Positions 21,431-34,081 are shown, numbered from the stretch's first letter. The stretch: 64,000 nt of DNA from Siphonodentalium dalli (GCA_032622095.1 CP136069.1:39902194-39966193), one strand, 5' to 3'. Translations and numbers: made by a program. Notes: generated by a model from the sequence alone, not told the origin.

Positions 21431-21927
21431 AGACACGGTTGGCCTTGGCGGTGGGTATCCTGTGAAAATATCTCCACCCGTCAAAAACCGCCACAAACAG
21501 AAAGAACATCAAAATGTAGATAGACTTTGTCCGTATACAAATAAGAAATATCACATAAACAGTACGTTATGGTCATATGTTTGACCATTGTTATGTAAAC
21601 AAAGGCATAAAAAGTTACTTTTCTGGTGTTTGTTTATATTATGATGGTAAACATAAAGAGCGTTCTTTGTTGGTGAATACCTGATATGGAACTAATAAAG
21701 AGCGTTAATGCCATTTGTGTGTGATTAGCCAGTAGCATTGTGCTGTCTTCTGTAACACAATAAGTCTCTTCTTAGGTAAAATATAGTAGGTCTCTATGAT
21801 AACATGCTGTTTACGCGATGGTCATGGTATATGTGAACGGAGCTGTATGCGTTTTACTGTTTTTCTGTTTACGGTGTTTGGAACAAAAATGAATATTTTC
21901 GACAATTAAGGCCGCACGTGCCTTTAA
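21427..21927 (+). mobile_element. TTAA-flanked MITE, family A copy 2
   Basis: Collinear with 4724-5225 (ends AAGACACGGTTGGCC and GGCCGCACGTGCC). It starts at the very TTAA that ends family E, so one element inserted into the target site of the other. Confidence 0.85.
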
Positions 21928-22101
21928 GGTCAATGAAATTAAATAACACCGTTTTAATACTACGTATAGGCCTACTTGAAGTTGATTGACATTTCCTTGC
22001 AGGTTTACACTGGCATTTATGTACTTGCGTTCAGGTCGTGACTTCGATAAAATTAAATTTATTTGTATTACTGTGTAATTATGTGCATACAACCTTGTAT
22101 A

Positions 22102-22123
22102 TCTCATATATATTTTGAAGACC

Positions 22124-22157
<34 letters not shown>

Positions 22158-23333
22158 ATTAATACAAATCTACGATTCTCGACCGATCGGGACGAAACTT
22201 GGTACGTATGTGTGGGTTGACCAGGCGGTGGTCGTTGTCGTATTGGCGAGCCCGTGCGACGCCCGTGCAGCGCATGCGCAAACGAGATCTCGGAAACGGG
22301 TGGAGCTATCGACTTTAAATTTGGTATGTGAATGTATCTTGCGCCGGATACGAATTTTATCGGGTCGCCGAGCCCGTGCGACGCCAGCTTCGCGCATGCG
22401 CAGACCAGATCTCGGAAACGGGTGGAGCTATCGACTTGAAATTTGGTATGTGAATGTATCTTGCCCCGGATACGAATTTTATCGGGTCGCCGAGTCCGTG
22501 CGACGCCAGTTTCGCGCATGCGCAGACCAGATCTCGGAAACGGGTAGAGCTATCGACTTGAAATTTGGTTTTTGAATAGCCCGGACAACGTCGGGCTCAT
22601 CGACTTGAAATTTGGTTTTCGAATAGCCGGGACAACGTCGGGATCATCGGTTAGATGCCAGCTTCGCGCATGCGCTCTGTCTGTATGTCCTTTATAGAAT
22701 CGAAAACGGGTGGACCGATCGAGACCAAATTTCGTATATAAGTGTAAAAACCCACGGGAATCGTCGACGTCGCATTTTGGACAAGCTCTGAGTACCAATT
22801 ATCCACTCCCAATCATCAAAATCACCGCAAACGCCACTTCGGTGGTTAAGGCATCAACGATCTTTATATTAACCGTATTCGGAGGTGTTAAGGATTAACG
22901 CTCTTTATTACAATCGAAGCTGCTAAACGGCTACCCATGCGTAAAATACGGATGCAAAACGAAACGCGAAATGCAATTATCTCGATTAAAAAGGCAGAAT
23001 GGGTTATTGTGTCATATATGTCCTAGGAACGGGGGAATTTTTCATCGGGTCCGTCTTTGAGGGACGGGTGCCATGAATTAATTGATGAAAAACAAAAAAT
23101 TCGTGTTGTGCTGTCTTTCATATTCGCAGACGAGATCTCGGAAACGGGTGGAGCTATCGACTTGAAATTTGCTATGTGAATGTATCTTGCCCCGTATACG
23201 AATTTTATCGGGTCGCCGAGCCCGTGCGACGCCAGCTTCGCGCATGCGCAGACCAGATCTCGGAAACGGGTGGAGCTATCGACTTGAAATTTGGTTTTTG
23301 AATAGCCCGGACAACGTCGGGCTCATCGGCTAG
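22102..23333 (+). mobile_element. Helitron-like non-autonomous element 1
   Basis: Starts with TC after an A (TCTCATATATATTTTG) and has a GTCT microsatellite at about 22131-22158. It ends with a GC hairpin (CCCGGACAACGTCGGG) followed by CTCATCGGCTAG. Internal segments of about 130 bp ('gatctcggaaacgggtgg', 'gcatgcgcagaccag') are repeated three to four times. TC start, 3' hairpin and CTAG end are Helitron hallmarks. No Rep/helicase is present. Short frames on both strands are translations of the internal repeats. Confidence 0.75.
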
Positions 23334-23942
23334 TCTATTATATATTTTGGAAGATCTGTCTGTGTGTCTGTCTGTGTGTTCGCGATGGACTCGAAAACGG
23401 CCGAACCGATTTCGATGAAACATGGTACGTGGGGGTATTTTCGGCTGAGAACTGGCATAGGCCTATTAATTTGTCCGTGCGACGTGACCTTGACCTTGAA
23501 ATCGGGTAATTTCAAGGTCAAACGCCCGAATATCACGGGATTTCGATGAAACTTGGTATGTGGGGGTATATCTTCGGCCGGGGAGTGGCATAAACCTATT
23601 AATTTGCCCGTGCGACGTGACCTTGACCTTGAAATCGGGTCAATTCAAGGTCAAATCGCCAATTTTGATGGGATTTCGACGAAATTTGATACATGGGGTT
23701 ACTGTTGTCCACTGTGTGTTTTGGACGGGTCATATCGTGACCCCGACCTGACCTTGACCTTCAAAATGATCAATTCAAGGTCAAATCGGGTAAAACCGGA
23801 TGGATTTCGACGGGCCCGTTTGTCGGGTACTTTTGTCCGGGCAGTGTTTTGGATTTTTCAAATCGTTACCCACTCGACCTTGACCTTCAAAATGAACAAT
23901 TAAAGGTCAAAGCCCGGACGAAGTCGTCGGGTCACCTTCTAG
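23334..23942 (+). mobile_element. Helitron-like non-autonomous element 2
   Basis: Begins TCTATTATATATTTTGG immediately after the CTAG of element 1. It carries a GTCT run, four TGACCTTGACCTT blocks paired with inverted AAGGTCA, then a hairpin (CCCGGACGAAGTCGTCGGG) and TCACCTTCTAG. Abutment without intervening bases is typical of repeated insertion at a Helitron 3' end. Confidence 0.75.
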
Positions 23943-24720
23943 TCTATTATATATTTTGGAAGATCTGTCTGTCTGTGTGTTCGCGATGAATTCGAAAACG
24001 GCCGACCCGATTTCGATGAAACTTCGTATGTGAGGATACTATCGGTCGGGAAGTGGCATAGGCATATTAATTTTCAGATCCGAGGTCAACTTTTCACGTG
24101 CCGAGGTCAAATCGGTTTTTAAGCTGTGTTACGGGACTTTCATTTGAGTTCGGTGCTTACAAATCGATTCGAAACAGCGCGAATAATAAAATGCCAGTCA
24201 TAATAATGACACTGTGAGAATCTTTCGTGTTTCCTCTTTCCAACGATATATAATGCGTATGTATCCGTTTTAGTTATCTGCCTCAATTATCAAGAAGTGG
24301 TACTATCTTCCATCAGGATAAAACAATGCGTAACTTCTATGACGTCGTTAGAGGTCATAACGTTAGATCGCGTTAACGCTTAACCGGCCGATGCATTTGA
24401 CTGTTGCAGACGTCTTGGCGATATCTCGGGCACCGATGGTAATTTATCTTTACGTTGAAACTTGACAATTAATGAGCGTGTGTATATGAGGCGCGTTTAT
24501 ATACTTGAGTGGAAATCAAATCGGGTTAAACTGGCGGATTTTTACGGACGAAATTTGATGCATATATAGGGTATCTCGGTATCCGCTGGGCCGATTTCCC
24601 GGTATCCGCTGGGCCGATTTCCACCATTTTTGGGGTGTTGGTGTTTGACCCCACCTGACCTTGACCTTCAAAATGGTCAATTCAAGGTCAAAGCCCGGAC
24701 GAAGTCGGGTCACCTTCTAG
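23943..24720 (+). mobile_element. Helitron-like non-autonomous element 3
   Basis: Same TCTATTATATATTTTGG start directly after the previous CTAG. It ends GCCCGGACGAAGTCGGG, TCACCTTCTAG, followed by T. The interior diverges from element 2 after the first ~120 bp and returns to it for the last ~60 bp. Confidence 0.75.
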
Positions 24721-24988
24721 TATGTTATATATCTCATGTTACACATGTACGTGTCTGAGAATAAACCATTACAACAATTTCACATTGTGGACACCCCACC
24801 CCAACGGAGACACTCTAGCCACGTCCCTCATGGTATGTACTGCAGAAAATTATTGCACACACGATGTACATACCTTACAAATGCGTTTCTGTACCAAGCT
24901 TTTCTGACACTTTCCTTTCGGCTATATACATTCCTCCGATTTCACAAGAATACCCTTAAATGTTGCGTAACAGTCTGTATAACAGTTG

Positions 24989-25268
24989 CACCACTATACA
25001 ATGTGTAAGTTTCACATTTTAGCGTTCTCGAAATTAATATACGTCTACCTGCGTCTTTATATACGCTCAGTTAAAACGAAACCGAACATTTCGCTGCATT
25101 TGCTTTGCTCCTCTTTCCTAAATTGAACCGATTCCCACCATGCGACCAGCAAATGACCGGACAATAAATGTTCGGTTTCGTTTTAACTGAGCGTATATAA
25201 AGACGCAGGTAGACGTATATTAATTTCGAGAACGCTAAAATGTGAAACTTACACGTTGTATAGTGGTG
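24989..25268. repeat. Near-perfect inverted repeat, 102-bp arms
   Basis: The arms 24989-25090 and 25167-25268 pair with a single visible mismatch, around a 76-nt spacer. Outer word CACCACTATAC, inner word CCGAACATT. The transcript of this stretch would form a long hairpin. It lies 450 bp upstream of the first exon I can place. Confidence 0.9.
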
Positions 25269-25718
25269 GTCTTTCTGACCCTTGACCCTTCGACCAATGC
25301 TTGCAATATCTAAACACCGATTTACGATGAAGGCCTGGGTTTGCTGGTGCGCGCGCCACCATGGCAATCCGATTATTCTGGGCCAGAATAATTTCATATA
25401 GAAATAACAGTACTATCACTTTAAAAAAAATTACTGGCCCGATCGAGGCACAAGTTTTATATGGTTTATTCAATTACGAGTTCCAGCAAATAGGAATTGG
25501 GAAACAACACAAGAAGGAATAGGGATATCACCCGGGGCACATGATTTATCTCCTATTTTCGTGACTTAGTGGTGTTTACATCGCCGTACAATTTAAATGA
25601 CATCCTTTTAAAAAGAACATTTATATTAAACAAACATATGTGATGTCGTCACATACAAAGTATACGCAATCGGCTAATATCGCATTTTTCATCTATAGAT
25701 TATTGGTCGTCACTGCAG

Positions 25719-25820
25719 CGACCACAGAGGGTCCGCCGCTTGTAACAACACTTGACTCAAATTTGTCAAAACATGTCTGTGTTTTGAAACACGCTGATGT
25801 CAGTATTGATAGTCCAAAAG
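25719..25820 (+). CDS. Putative internal exon, extracellular part (MEGF9-like gene?)
   Basis: 34 codons between a good acceptor (tcactgcag) and a strong donor (aaaag|gtgagt), open only in the phase-1 frame: 'TTEGPPLVTTLDSNLSK', 'HVCVLKHADVSIDSP'. Both borders are phase 1, as in all later exons of the receptor gene, and the strand is the same. No domain is recognisable in so short a piece; the single Cys and the Thr-rich start suit an extracellular linker. It might belong to a different gene, because 13.6 kb separates it from the next exon. Confidence 0.5.
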
Positions 25821-26039
25821 GTGAGTTTATTGGAGAACAAATTGTTATGCAAGAGTAGAATTGTTCCCTCGCTAAGATCTCCTGAAAATTGCCAACTGAG
25901 GCGAATCGGGATACTTCTTCTTCTTTACAGGACAGCGAGCTGTCATTACGACATTAGCAACCTCAAAGGTTTTTTGAAAAATCAATGGAATCTGGGAATA
26001 TTTGGTCTTGTTGTCTATAGTATAGGTCGACAGAATTTT

Positions 26040-26191
26040 TTATTTTTTTAAATTTGACAGGTTTTTTTTTTCAAAATTTTTGAAGTTCTGACAAACGTAT
26101 TTTTTGTCTGTAAAACAATCTTAAGTGTCAAAATTTCCAATGGATCTGAAAAAACATTGTAGCTTTTATGGCATACTAAATTAGTGCCTAT
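26040..26191 (+). repeat. Unit of a ~180-bp repeat (left of foldback element)
   Basis: Shares 'gtattttttgtctgtaaaac', 'aagtgtcaaaatttc' and 'tttatggcat' in the same orientation with two units at 31325-31690. The foldback element 26192-31324 therefore landed in this tandem repeat. Confidence 0.75.
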
Positions 26192-29100
26192 TAGTCCAGG
26201 AGATATTGGTCGACCTCTGCACCCCCACCAGGACTCAACTTCACCCCACTAATTTTCTTTCTTAATGTGTCTCCTCTAATTTTTTTCACGTGTTAACAAG
26301 AAAAAAAAGTGGCTGCAGAGACTCCAGACAAGATGGCGTCCATCATGGCGGCCATTTTTTTTATATGCACTAGGTCTCTTTGATCGCCATTATAGTAAAG
26401 ATGATAGCACATGCGGTCTTGTTTTCCGCTCGATTCGTTATGCTAATATACAACCCTTACAAATTAGCCAAAAATCCGACACCAGAATCCAATATGGCGG
26501 CCAAGATGGCTGCCGAAATGTGAAAATATGCTATTTTTCTGACATGTTAGTTACCATCTTTCGTCTCTGTGGGAAAAATGTTGGCATCTTTGCGTCATAT
26601 TATACATTTATCGTATAGAGGAGTCATTGGCGAACACATGGGGACCATAATATACGTTCATTACGGGATATTTTTGTCCGATATCACGTTTTCCCAAATG
26701 CCGGTATAATAGGTCAAGGCCGAATCTACGTTAATAACGCGATGTAATGTTTCGAATCAATGAATGTTATTGCTATTATAACAACACCCATGCATATATA
26801 TGTGCAGGAGATACTCGAGCTAGGATTCCTCTTATATCTGAGTTGAGGAATATTTACCCAAATCCAAGATGGCGGCCAAAATGGCCACCAGAAATAGAAA
26901 GGCTTGTTGTCTCATCCCTTTCCAATCACCCATACTCATCCATTAGCATTTTTGTTAAATATTCATCTTGTTTTGTATTGGGAATAAATATTGTTTACAC
27001 CAAATAGAAAAATTGCCGAAAATCGCTGATTTTAACATCAGTGAGCATTATTGTCATGGAAACTCCACACCTGCTTACTATTGTGAGTTGGGAACACTTA
27101 GGGAAGAACTTTCCTTGTACCATATCCAAATAAAAGTCCCCCAAATCTAAAATGGCGCCCACAATGGCGGACAGATTTTGAAAAATCACCGAAATTCCCT
27201 CATATTCACATCATTGGGCATTATTGTCGAGAGAACTCCACCCATGCTTACAGTTGAGTTGGAAATACTGAGGTTGGGAAATTACATTATATCTCATGCA
27301 AGAAATTGTTTTCCAAATCGAAGATGGCGGCCAAAATGGGACCGAAATTTGAAAACAAGTCTACATTCCTTTACTATCTTACGATGGGCGTTATTGTTTC
27401 GCGATTTCTATCCACCATTACATTTTGATATGGAAAAGTGACATGAAGTATTCATTAGGGTTTGGCAATTGATACTCACAGCCAAGATCGCCGCTAAATT
27501 GGCGGCTAGAAATTGAAAAGAAATCGATATTTTCACATATTAATTTAAACTTTTTGTCATAATATTGGTATGTATGGACGAAACTGTACATAAACCATCT
27601 ACTAGTTCAACTTAAAGGTGTCAAAACGCATAACATAGCTCGTATCCTTCTGGAAAGATGAAAAACCACAATTAATATCGCGATGTGGCATTTCAAAATC
27701 CATTCTCCCCTTAGCGCCGATAATGGCCGTAAGCGTAGGTGCGCCAAATAGTTATATCAGAACAATTACCTGATAACAGATTCTGATTTGCCACGTCACG
27801 TCCATAATTATCTGGACCAGCTTCCTTTGCTTTGTCGCTCACACCGACAAAGTATTCACCACTTCCTAGGAGTAGGGTCCCTCTAATCATAACGTTTCAA
27901 ACAATTCATTTTCCGGTGTCTAGCTTACGATTTTAAATATTTGCTAAATATGATATTTGTGCGTCATCTTGAACTAGGAAGGCATATGACCGATGAGTAT
28001 ACAAGCTTACAGAAGGTCATCTCTATGTATGTGTCTCATACCCCATGGGGATAACGGCATGTACACCTGGCGAGCCAGTTAGCTAGTCACTTCTCAATAG
28101 ATGGTTCGTCAACTCACAAACTCAGCGAACACATTGGCATATGTGGACAACTTCGACAGTGTTTCGAAAGTTGATAGCTGTCTCATTCCCTTGGACAGAT
28201 GTCTATCTGCTAAGGAGAAGACCATAGTGTACATACTACACACACTTCTTGACCATGATTCGAAGCAAACTGCGTGACGCCCCGCAGTTGTCTCGTCGAA
28301 TATCTCCCAGCAGAGAAGAACAATGCTCGCAGTGCTAGTTTGTGGATATGCGCCATGATAGTGGGAATGAAATGGCCACGGTAAACACCACCTCTACACC
28401 TGGTGCATGTCATGCGTGTCGTTTTTTTTTTTTGGTGTGGTAAGTCGTAAGATCACATCAGTTTCGAAGCCTTTCTGATTCAACTACATACATTTTTGTC
28501 TGGATAATACTATGCTAGCCTCCCTCAAAACAGTCGGATGGACTAAAGGATAATGTCTTTATAGCATGAATGTATGGGTTTTTTGTTATCCTCTCTCAGG
28601 GTTAGTGTCAGAATGTGGGCGGTATTATTCAAGAAAATGTCAGGAACTGTGGTGCATTTATTTCACTATGTATTTAAAGAACAATTTACAGTCTCGATGG
28701 CAATGGCTGTGGACGTTGGGAACGCGACCTTTATGATCATATAGCTTTATATATATAACTTTAGAATATAGTAGTTAATGTCTCATGCAGGAAAATGGTC
28801 GCAATGGTGATGTTACCAACAAATAACTTGGTGTACGAACGTTTGTTGAACTGAATGCAAGAGCTCATCAACGTAACATTCCTCTGGATGTTCTTCGCGT
28901 TGAACATTTCACCCTTTTGTTGATGGCATTTGTACTTTCTTGAACCATACCACCCAGCGTGAGTATGACATATCAACCAACTATCAAAGGTATCGCCTTT
29001 AAGACTACACCCCAGTCTTGGTGGGGCTTATACAGCAGTAGCCAATGGCACACGCCTGGTCCAGTTGTTTAAGAACGGCTTCCAAACGGATGGGAACATA

Positions 29101-31324
29101 CAATTTTAGCATACAAGGAAAGCAAAGCCACACATGAGATCCTGTCTGAATCGAAAACATAACAAAATAAGGGGCAGTGCAGTCATGGTCCTATTTCATT
29201 TCCACTATCATGACACATACCCACAAACTAGCACTGTGTGTATTGTTATCATCTGCTTGGAGCTGTTACATGTAGGTGATACGATTGCTGGACGCCAACA
29301 AGCTTGTTCTTATGATCATGTTCAAGGAGTTTGGGTATATTATGCATTATGGTCTTCTACGCCTTAGCAGAAATGCATCCGTCAAATGTCGGGCTTTCAA
29401 CATTCGAAGCCATATACAGAAGTTGTCCGGGTACGTCAGTGCATTAGATGAGTATGTGAATTGATGAACCATATATTGAGAAGTGGCTATTTGGGGAGAT
29501 CACCAGGTGTACACGTTGTTATCCCCATTAGGTCACCAAAGCTGACAATACTCAGATAGATAGGTCCTTCTGAAAGCTAGTATACGCATCGACCGAATAC
29601 CTTTCTAGTGTATCGCACAAGATTACGCCTATACCCCATATGTAGCATCTGAATTATACCATAAGATATACCACGAATGAAGCTCGCTAAGTTTTCCAAG
29701 CTTTCGAAACAAACACGTGAGCTGGATGGCATATGTATTGTTTGAAATATTCCGATTAGTGGGACACTTCTACAAAGAAGTGTAGTAAACTGTTGTTGTG
29801 AGCGAGCTAGATTAATCTGACGAAGAGACGGAAACGTGTCTAGATAATGCTGAATGTGGTAATTCAGAATAAGCTCAGGTACTGTTGTTTTGATTTTTGG
29901 AAGTCATAATATGACTATTCGGCGCACCTCTATACGGTTACGGCCAGTATGAGCCCTTAGTGGAGAATGGATTTTGAAATGCCACATTGTGGGTTTTCAT
30001 CCTTCCAAAAGGCTACGACTTACGTTGGAACTAATAGATGGCTTATATCATGTACCGTTTCGTCTATACAAATCGATATTATGACAAAATGTTGAAATTA
30101 GTATGTGATAATATCGGCTTCTTTTCAATTTATGGCCGCCAGTTTGGCTGCCAGATTGACTGTGAGTATCACTTGCCAAACCCTAATGAACAATTCATAC
30201 ATATCAACATGTAATGGTGGGTAGAAATCGTGAAACAATAACGCCCATCCTAAGAAAGTAAAGGAATGTAGGCGTGTTTTCAAATTTCGGTCGCCATTTT
30301 GGCCGCCATCTTCGATTTGGAAAACCATCTCTTGCATGAGATGTAAGGTAATTACTTCACCTCAGTATTTCCAACTCAACTATAAGCATGGATGGAGTTG
30401 TCTCGACAATAATGCCCAATGGTGTAAATATGAGGGAATTTCGGTGATTTTTCAAAATTTGTCCGCCATTGTGGGCGCCATTTTAGATTTGGGGGACTTT
30501 TATTTGGATATGGTACAAGGAAAGTTCTTCGCCTAAATGTTCACAACTTACAATAGTAAGCAGGTGTGGAGTTGTCATGACAATAATGCTCACTGTTGTT
30601 AAAATCAGCGATTTTCGGCGATTTTTCTATTTCTGGTGGCCATTTTGGCCGCCATCTTGGATTTGGGTAAATATTCCTCAACTCAGGTATAAGAGGAATC
30701 CTAGCTCGAGTATCTCCTGCACATATATATGCTTGGGTGTTGTTATAATAACTATAACATTGATTCGAAACATTACATCGCGTTATTAACGTAGATTCGG
30801 CCTTGACCTATTATACCGGCATTTGGGAAAACATGATATCGGACAAAAATATCCCGCAATGAATGTATATTATGGTCCCCATGTGTTCGCCAATGACTCC
30901 TCTATACGATAAATGTATAATATGACTCAAAAATGCCAACATTTTTCCCACAGAGACAAACGAAAGGTGGTAACATGTCAGAAAAATAGCATATTTTCAC
31001 ATTTCGGCGGCCATCTTGGCCGCCATATTGGATTCTGGTGTCGGATTTATGGCTAATTTGTAAGGGTTGTATATTAGCATAACGAATCGAGCGGAAAACA
31101 AGACCGCATGTGCTATCATCTTTACTATAATGGCGATCAAAGAGACCTGGTGCATATAAAAAAAATGGCCGCCATGATGGACGCCATCTTGTCTGGAGTC
31201 TCTGCGGCCACTTTTTTTTCTTGTTAACAAGTGAAAATAATTAGAGGAGACATTAAGAAAGAAAATTAGTGGGGTGAAGTTGAGTCCTGGTGGGTGCAGA
31301 TGTCGACCAATATCTCCTGGACTA
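26192..31324. mobile_element. Giant foldback element 2 (5.13 kb)
   Basis: The tips are TAGTCCAGGAG and CTCCTGGACTA, flanked by TAT on both sides (26189-26191, 31325-31327). The arms are about 2.2 kb each (26192-28410 and 29140-31324). They are inverted copies with clear islands of identity, for example 'ccgacaccagaatccaatatgg', and at the inner edge 'catgatagtgggaatgaaat'. Repeated ATGGCGGCC motifs occur throughout both arms. The unique centre (28411-29139) has no recognisable transposase; its frames are short. It differs from the 10973 element in sequence but shares tip style, 3-bp target duplication and motif. Confidence 0.85.
28411..29139. other. Unique centre of foldback element 2
   Basis: About 730 bp without pairing partners. 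The longest frame is 71 codons on the minus strand (28761-28976), with no domain recognised. If the family ever encoded a protein, it is not preserved here. Confidence 0.4.
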
Positions 31325-31700
31325 TATATAAAGGGTTATATTTAATACCTTTTATTGCTCAATGAGCATAGAATTTAAAAATTTCCAAATTTTCAAAGTT
31401 CGGGCATACGGTATTTTTTGTCAGTAAAACAATCCAAGTGTCAAAATTTCAAATGAATCTTGAAAAGACATTGTTGTTTTTATGGCATGTTCAAATGATA
31501 GTCTGCATAAAGAGTTATATCACCTGTTAATGCTCAATGAACACAGAATTTTATTTTTTTCCAAATTTTCAAAGTTTGGTCATATGGTATTTTTTGCCTG
31601 TAAAACAACCTAAGTGTCAAAATTTCAAATGGATCTTGAGAAAACATTGTTTTCAAGGCATATTCAAATGAGAGGCAAAATAATTGGTTATTTCATACAT
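31325..31700 (+). repeat. Two units of a ~180-bp tandem repeat
   Basis: Two head-to-tail units, each with 'gctcaatga', 'ccaaattttcaaagtt', 'ggtattttttg' and 'gtcaaaatttcaaatg'. The third unit is at 26040-26191, across the foldback insertion. Confidence 0.8.
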
Positions 31701-31906
31701 GTGTACCTATAACAAATTCATATCAGGGTCGACAGCTATTTTAATGGTCGACCAGTAGTGAGAAACAAATATAAATGTTTTATGTTTGACCTAATGCATA
31801 TATATATATATGTATGAGGAAAATAGTTGGCAAAATAGTCAACAAGGACCATAACTCCAGTAACGAAATAGGGCATAATCAAAGTTGACATATGCTGATA
31901 TACCTA

Positions 31907-32343
31907 GATCATACCAAGAATCTCTAGTTCCCTGGCTAACTGCCTGTAGAGATCACATTCCACCAGTACAAAACCTTGGAACGTTTTGAAGTTTTGACAG
32001 GGAACCTTATCAAGACGAATACATAATGCAGGGAATATATTTCTTGATTATTATCCATTCCCAGTGATGTACTTCACTGTATGTGAAGGTTCCAACTCGA
32101 AATATCTCCTGGGTAATGTTTATTGCGATATCGGCTCACAAAATAAGAGAAAAGCATGCAATTTAGTGAATTTACAGAGAAGTACATTATTAAGGAACAA
32201 TGAACAACTAAGAAATATATTCCACACGTTATTTTTCGACTTTATAAGTTTTCCTGTCAAAACTTGAAAAAGTTCCCAGGTTTTGTACTGGTGGAATATG
32301 ATGTCTTCGGGTGTTAGCCAGAGTAGAGATTCATGCGTCATCA
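31907..32343. repeat. Foldback element, ~440 bp
   Basis: Arms of about 105 bp: the left word 'ccagtacaaaacct' pairs with 'aggttttgtactgg', and 'gttttgacaggg' pairs with 'cctgtcaaaac'. Mismatches are moderate. The frames on both strands in the centre are not supported as genes. Confidence 0.75.
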
Positions 32344-32845
32344 ACCTCCCCCTATAATCTGGCTTTAAAAAAGACATTGGATCCAGTTTTAGGAATATGG
32401 GACTATTTTGGAGTAGAAACAAAATGTTGTAGGAAGTATTTTTGAGCCACTGAAGAGGGTATTTTTCTCAATACTGTAAGCCACAGAACACACATTACAG
32501 TCGATTTATGTGCAATATGTATTTCAGGAGGTAACAATCTTGTGTTTCAATTTTGTCTTACAATACCCTTAGTTTACGGAGTGAGTAGACGTACAGTATT
32601 TGTCAAATTCTATATATGTTCCCAGTATACTAGTACTACTGCCCAATCTCATATTAGGTCATATCATAGTCAAGACATGTAGGTGAAGATCCCATGACAG
32701 CTCGGGAATGCATGATTTATGTAACTTTGTTGAACCAAATTTTATTTTGCTTACTCTGATGGGATTTCTCCCAGATAATCAGTTCAATTTTTATTGCGTC
32801 ATCGACTCAAATAATCATGCAATGTTGTGTTTGGACCAGTCCTCA
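32344..32845. other. Stretch without recognised gene
   Basis: AT-rich, no splice-bounded frame, no repeat seen. Confidence 0.4.
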
Positions 32846-33282
32846 TGCCACTTTTTATATATTTAAAAATGGGGACAGAACCTCTGGCACCTATTTACCA
32901 TATTTTATAAGTTGAACAGAACCTCTGGCCACTATTTACATCTTTTAAAAATTAACCAACTCTTTCGGGCATCTAGTTACGTAATTTTATATTTGGACAT
33001 TATTTACATCTTTTTAAATTTGGACAGCCTCTGGCCACTATTTACATATTTTAAAATATGAAGAAGTTCTCTGGCCAGCAATTACATATTTTTTAATTTG
33101 GAAAGACACTCTGGTCACTATTTACATATTTATAAATTTTGACATAGCCTCCAGGCCAATTGGCTGTTTGGACAGCCTCTGGCGGATATTTACATATTTA
33201 AAAATTTGGACAAAGCCTCCGGCCACTATTTACACTTTTTTCATTTTGGACAAAGCCTCCAGCCACTATATAGTATTTACAA
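32846..33282 (+). repeat. Minisatellite, ~45-bp unit
   Basis: About nine diverged units of the type TTTGGACA-AAGCCTC-GGCCACTATTTACATATTTT. The unit length varies between about 38 and 50 bp. Confidence 0.8.
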
Positions 33283-34050
33283 AACTTCTCATATCGGGCT
33301 GCACTGTGGCAGGCACACTAACAGATGAATAAACAGAAGAAGACTATTCGCCCCATTACCAAATTTTTCAGGAATTAAATAAAAAAAATTAGGCCATATT
33401 AGCCATGTAGTACCGGGTACTAGTAAGTGTTTGTAATAGTAATAATTCAAACACTTGACATCAGTCTGTCAGTCATGTTACAATGTACACCTTCCCGAGG
33501 TGGCGGTGTGTCATTTCAGGAGGCTGGGGATTGGTGGGGATTGCAAGAAGAGTGCAAACTTCTCCACCATTACTTGAATCAGTGACCATACTATTTTAAA
33601 AAATAGTAAGCGGTCTATAAAGATCCCTGTTTCTGCCACTTTTTTTACCAGCAATTTTTTTTTCTCCAAATAAACCTTTTTTTTTACATCATATATTTTT
33701 TAAAAGTAAAAGATGAAAAATATAATAAGAAGATGTGTTATTTGTCTTGCGTATGAACAATGAAAATAGCAAATTCACCAAGCGAGACAGATGGCAATGA
33801 CATTCAAATCATCCTACCCCATGATTGTAAACAGAAAGAAGCCATTTTGAAAATACTGTCCACGAAAATTGGTGACAACAACAAACCACTATTACAGGGA
33901 GATGCTGATAAAATAGGACCAAATGGAGTATAAGAATACTTACAATAGTAATTGAATAATATTTCCTAGTAATATATATTGTGAAAAAGGCAATGATTAA
34001 TATAATAAATTGAGTTGTTAGCTGAGAAAATTCTCCAAATTTATACAAGT
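33283..34050. other. Stretch without recognised gene
   Basis: T-rich runs at 33640-33690 and an 81-codon hydrophobic minus-strand frame (33809-34054) of AT-rich composition. No support for expression. Confidence 0.35.
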
Positions 34051-34081
34051 CCACACGAGGACCGGAAACGAGAACGCGGAA

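Noticed and set aside
22063-22575. 170-codon plus-strand frame and its 146-codon antisense partner
   Set aside because: Both are translations of the GTCT run and GC-rich internal repeats of Helitron-like element 1.
29134-29464. Open frames near the inner edge of the second foldback arm as exons
   Set aside because: The mirror arm gives similar frames in inverted position; they follow the repeat, and there is no matching splice site or domain.
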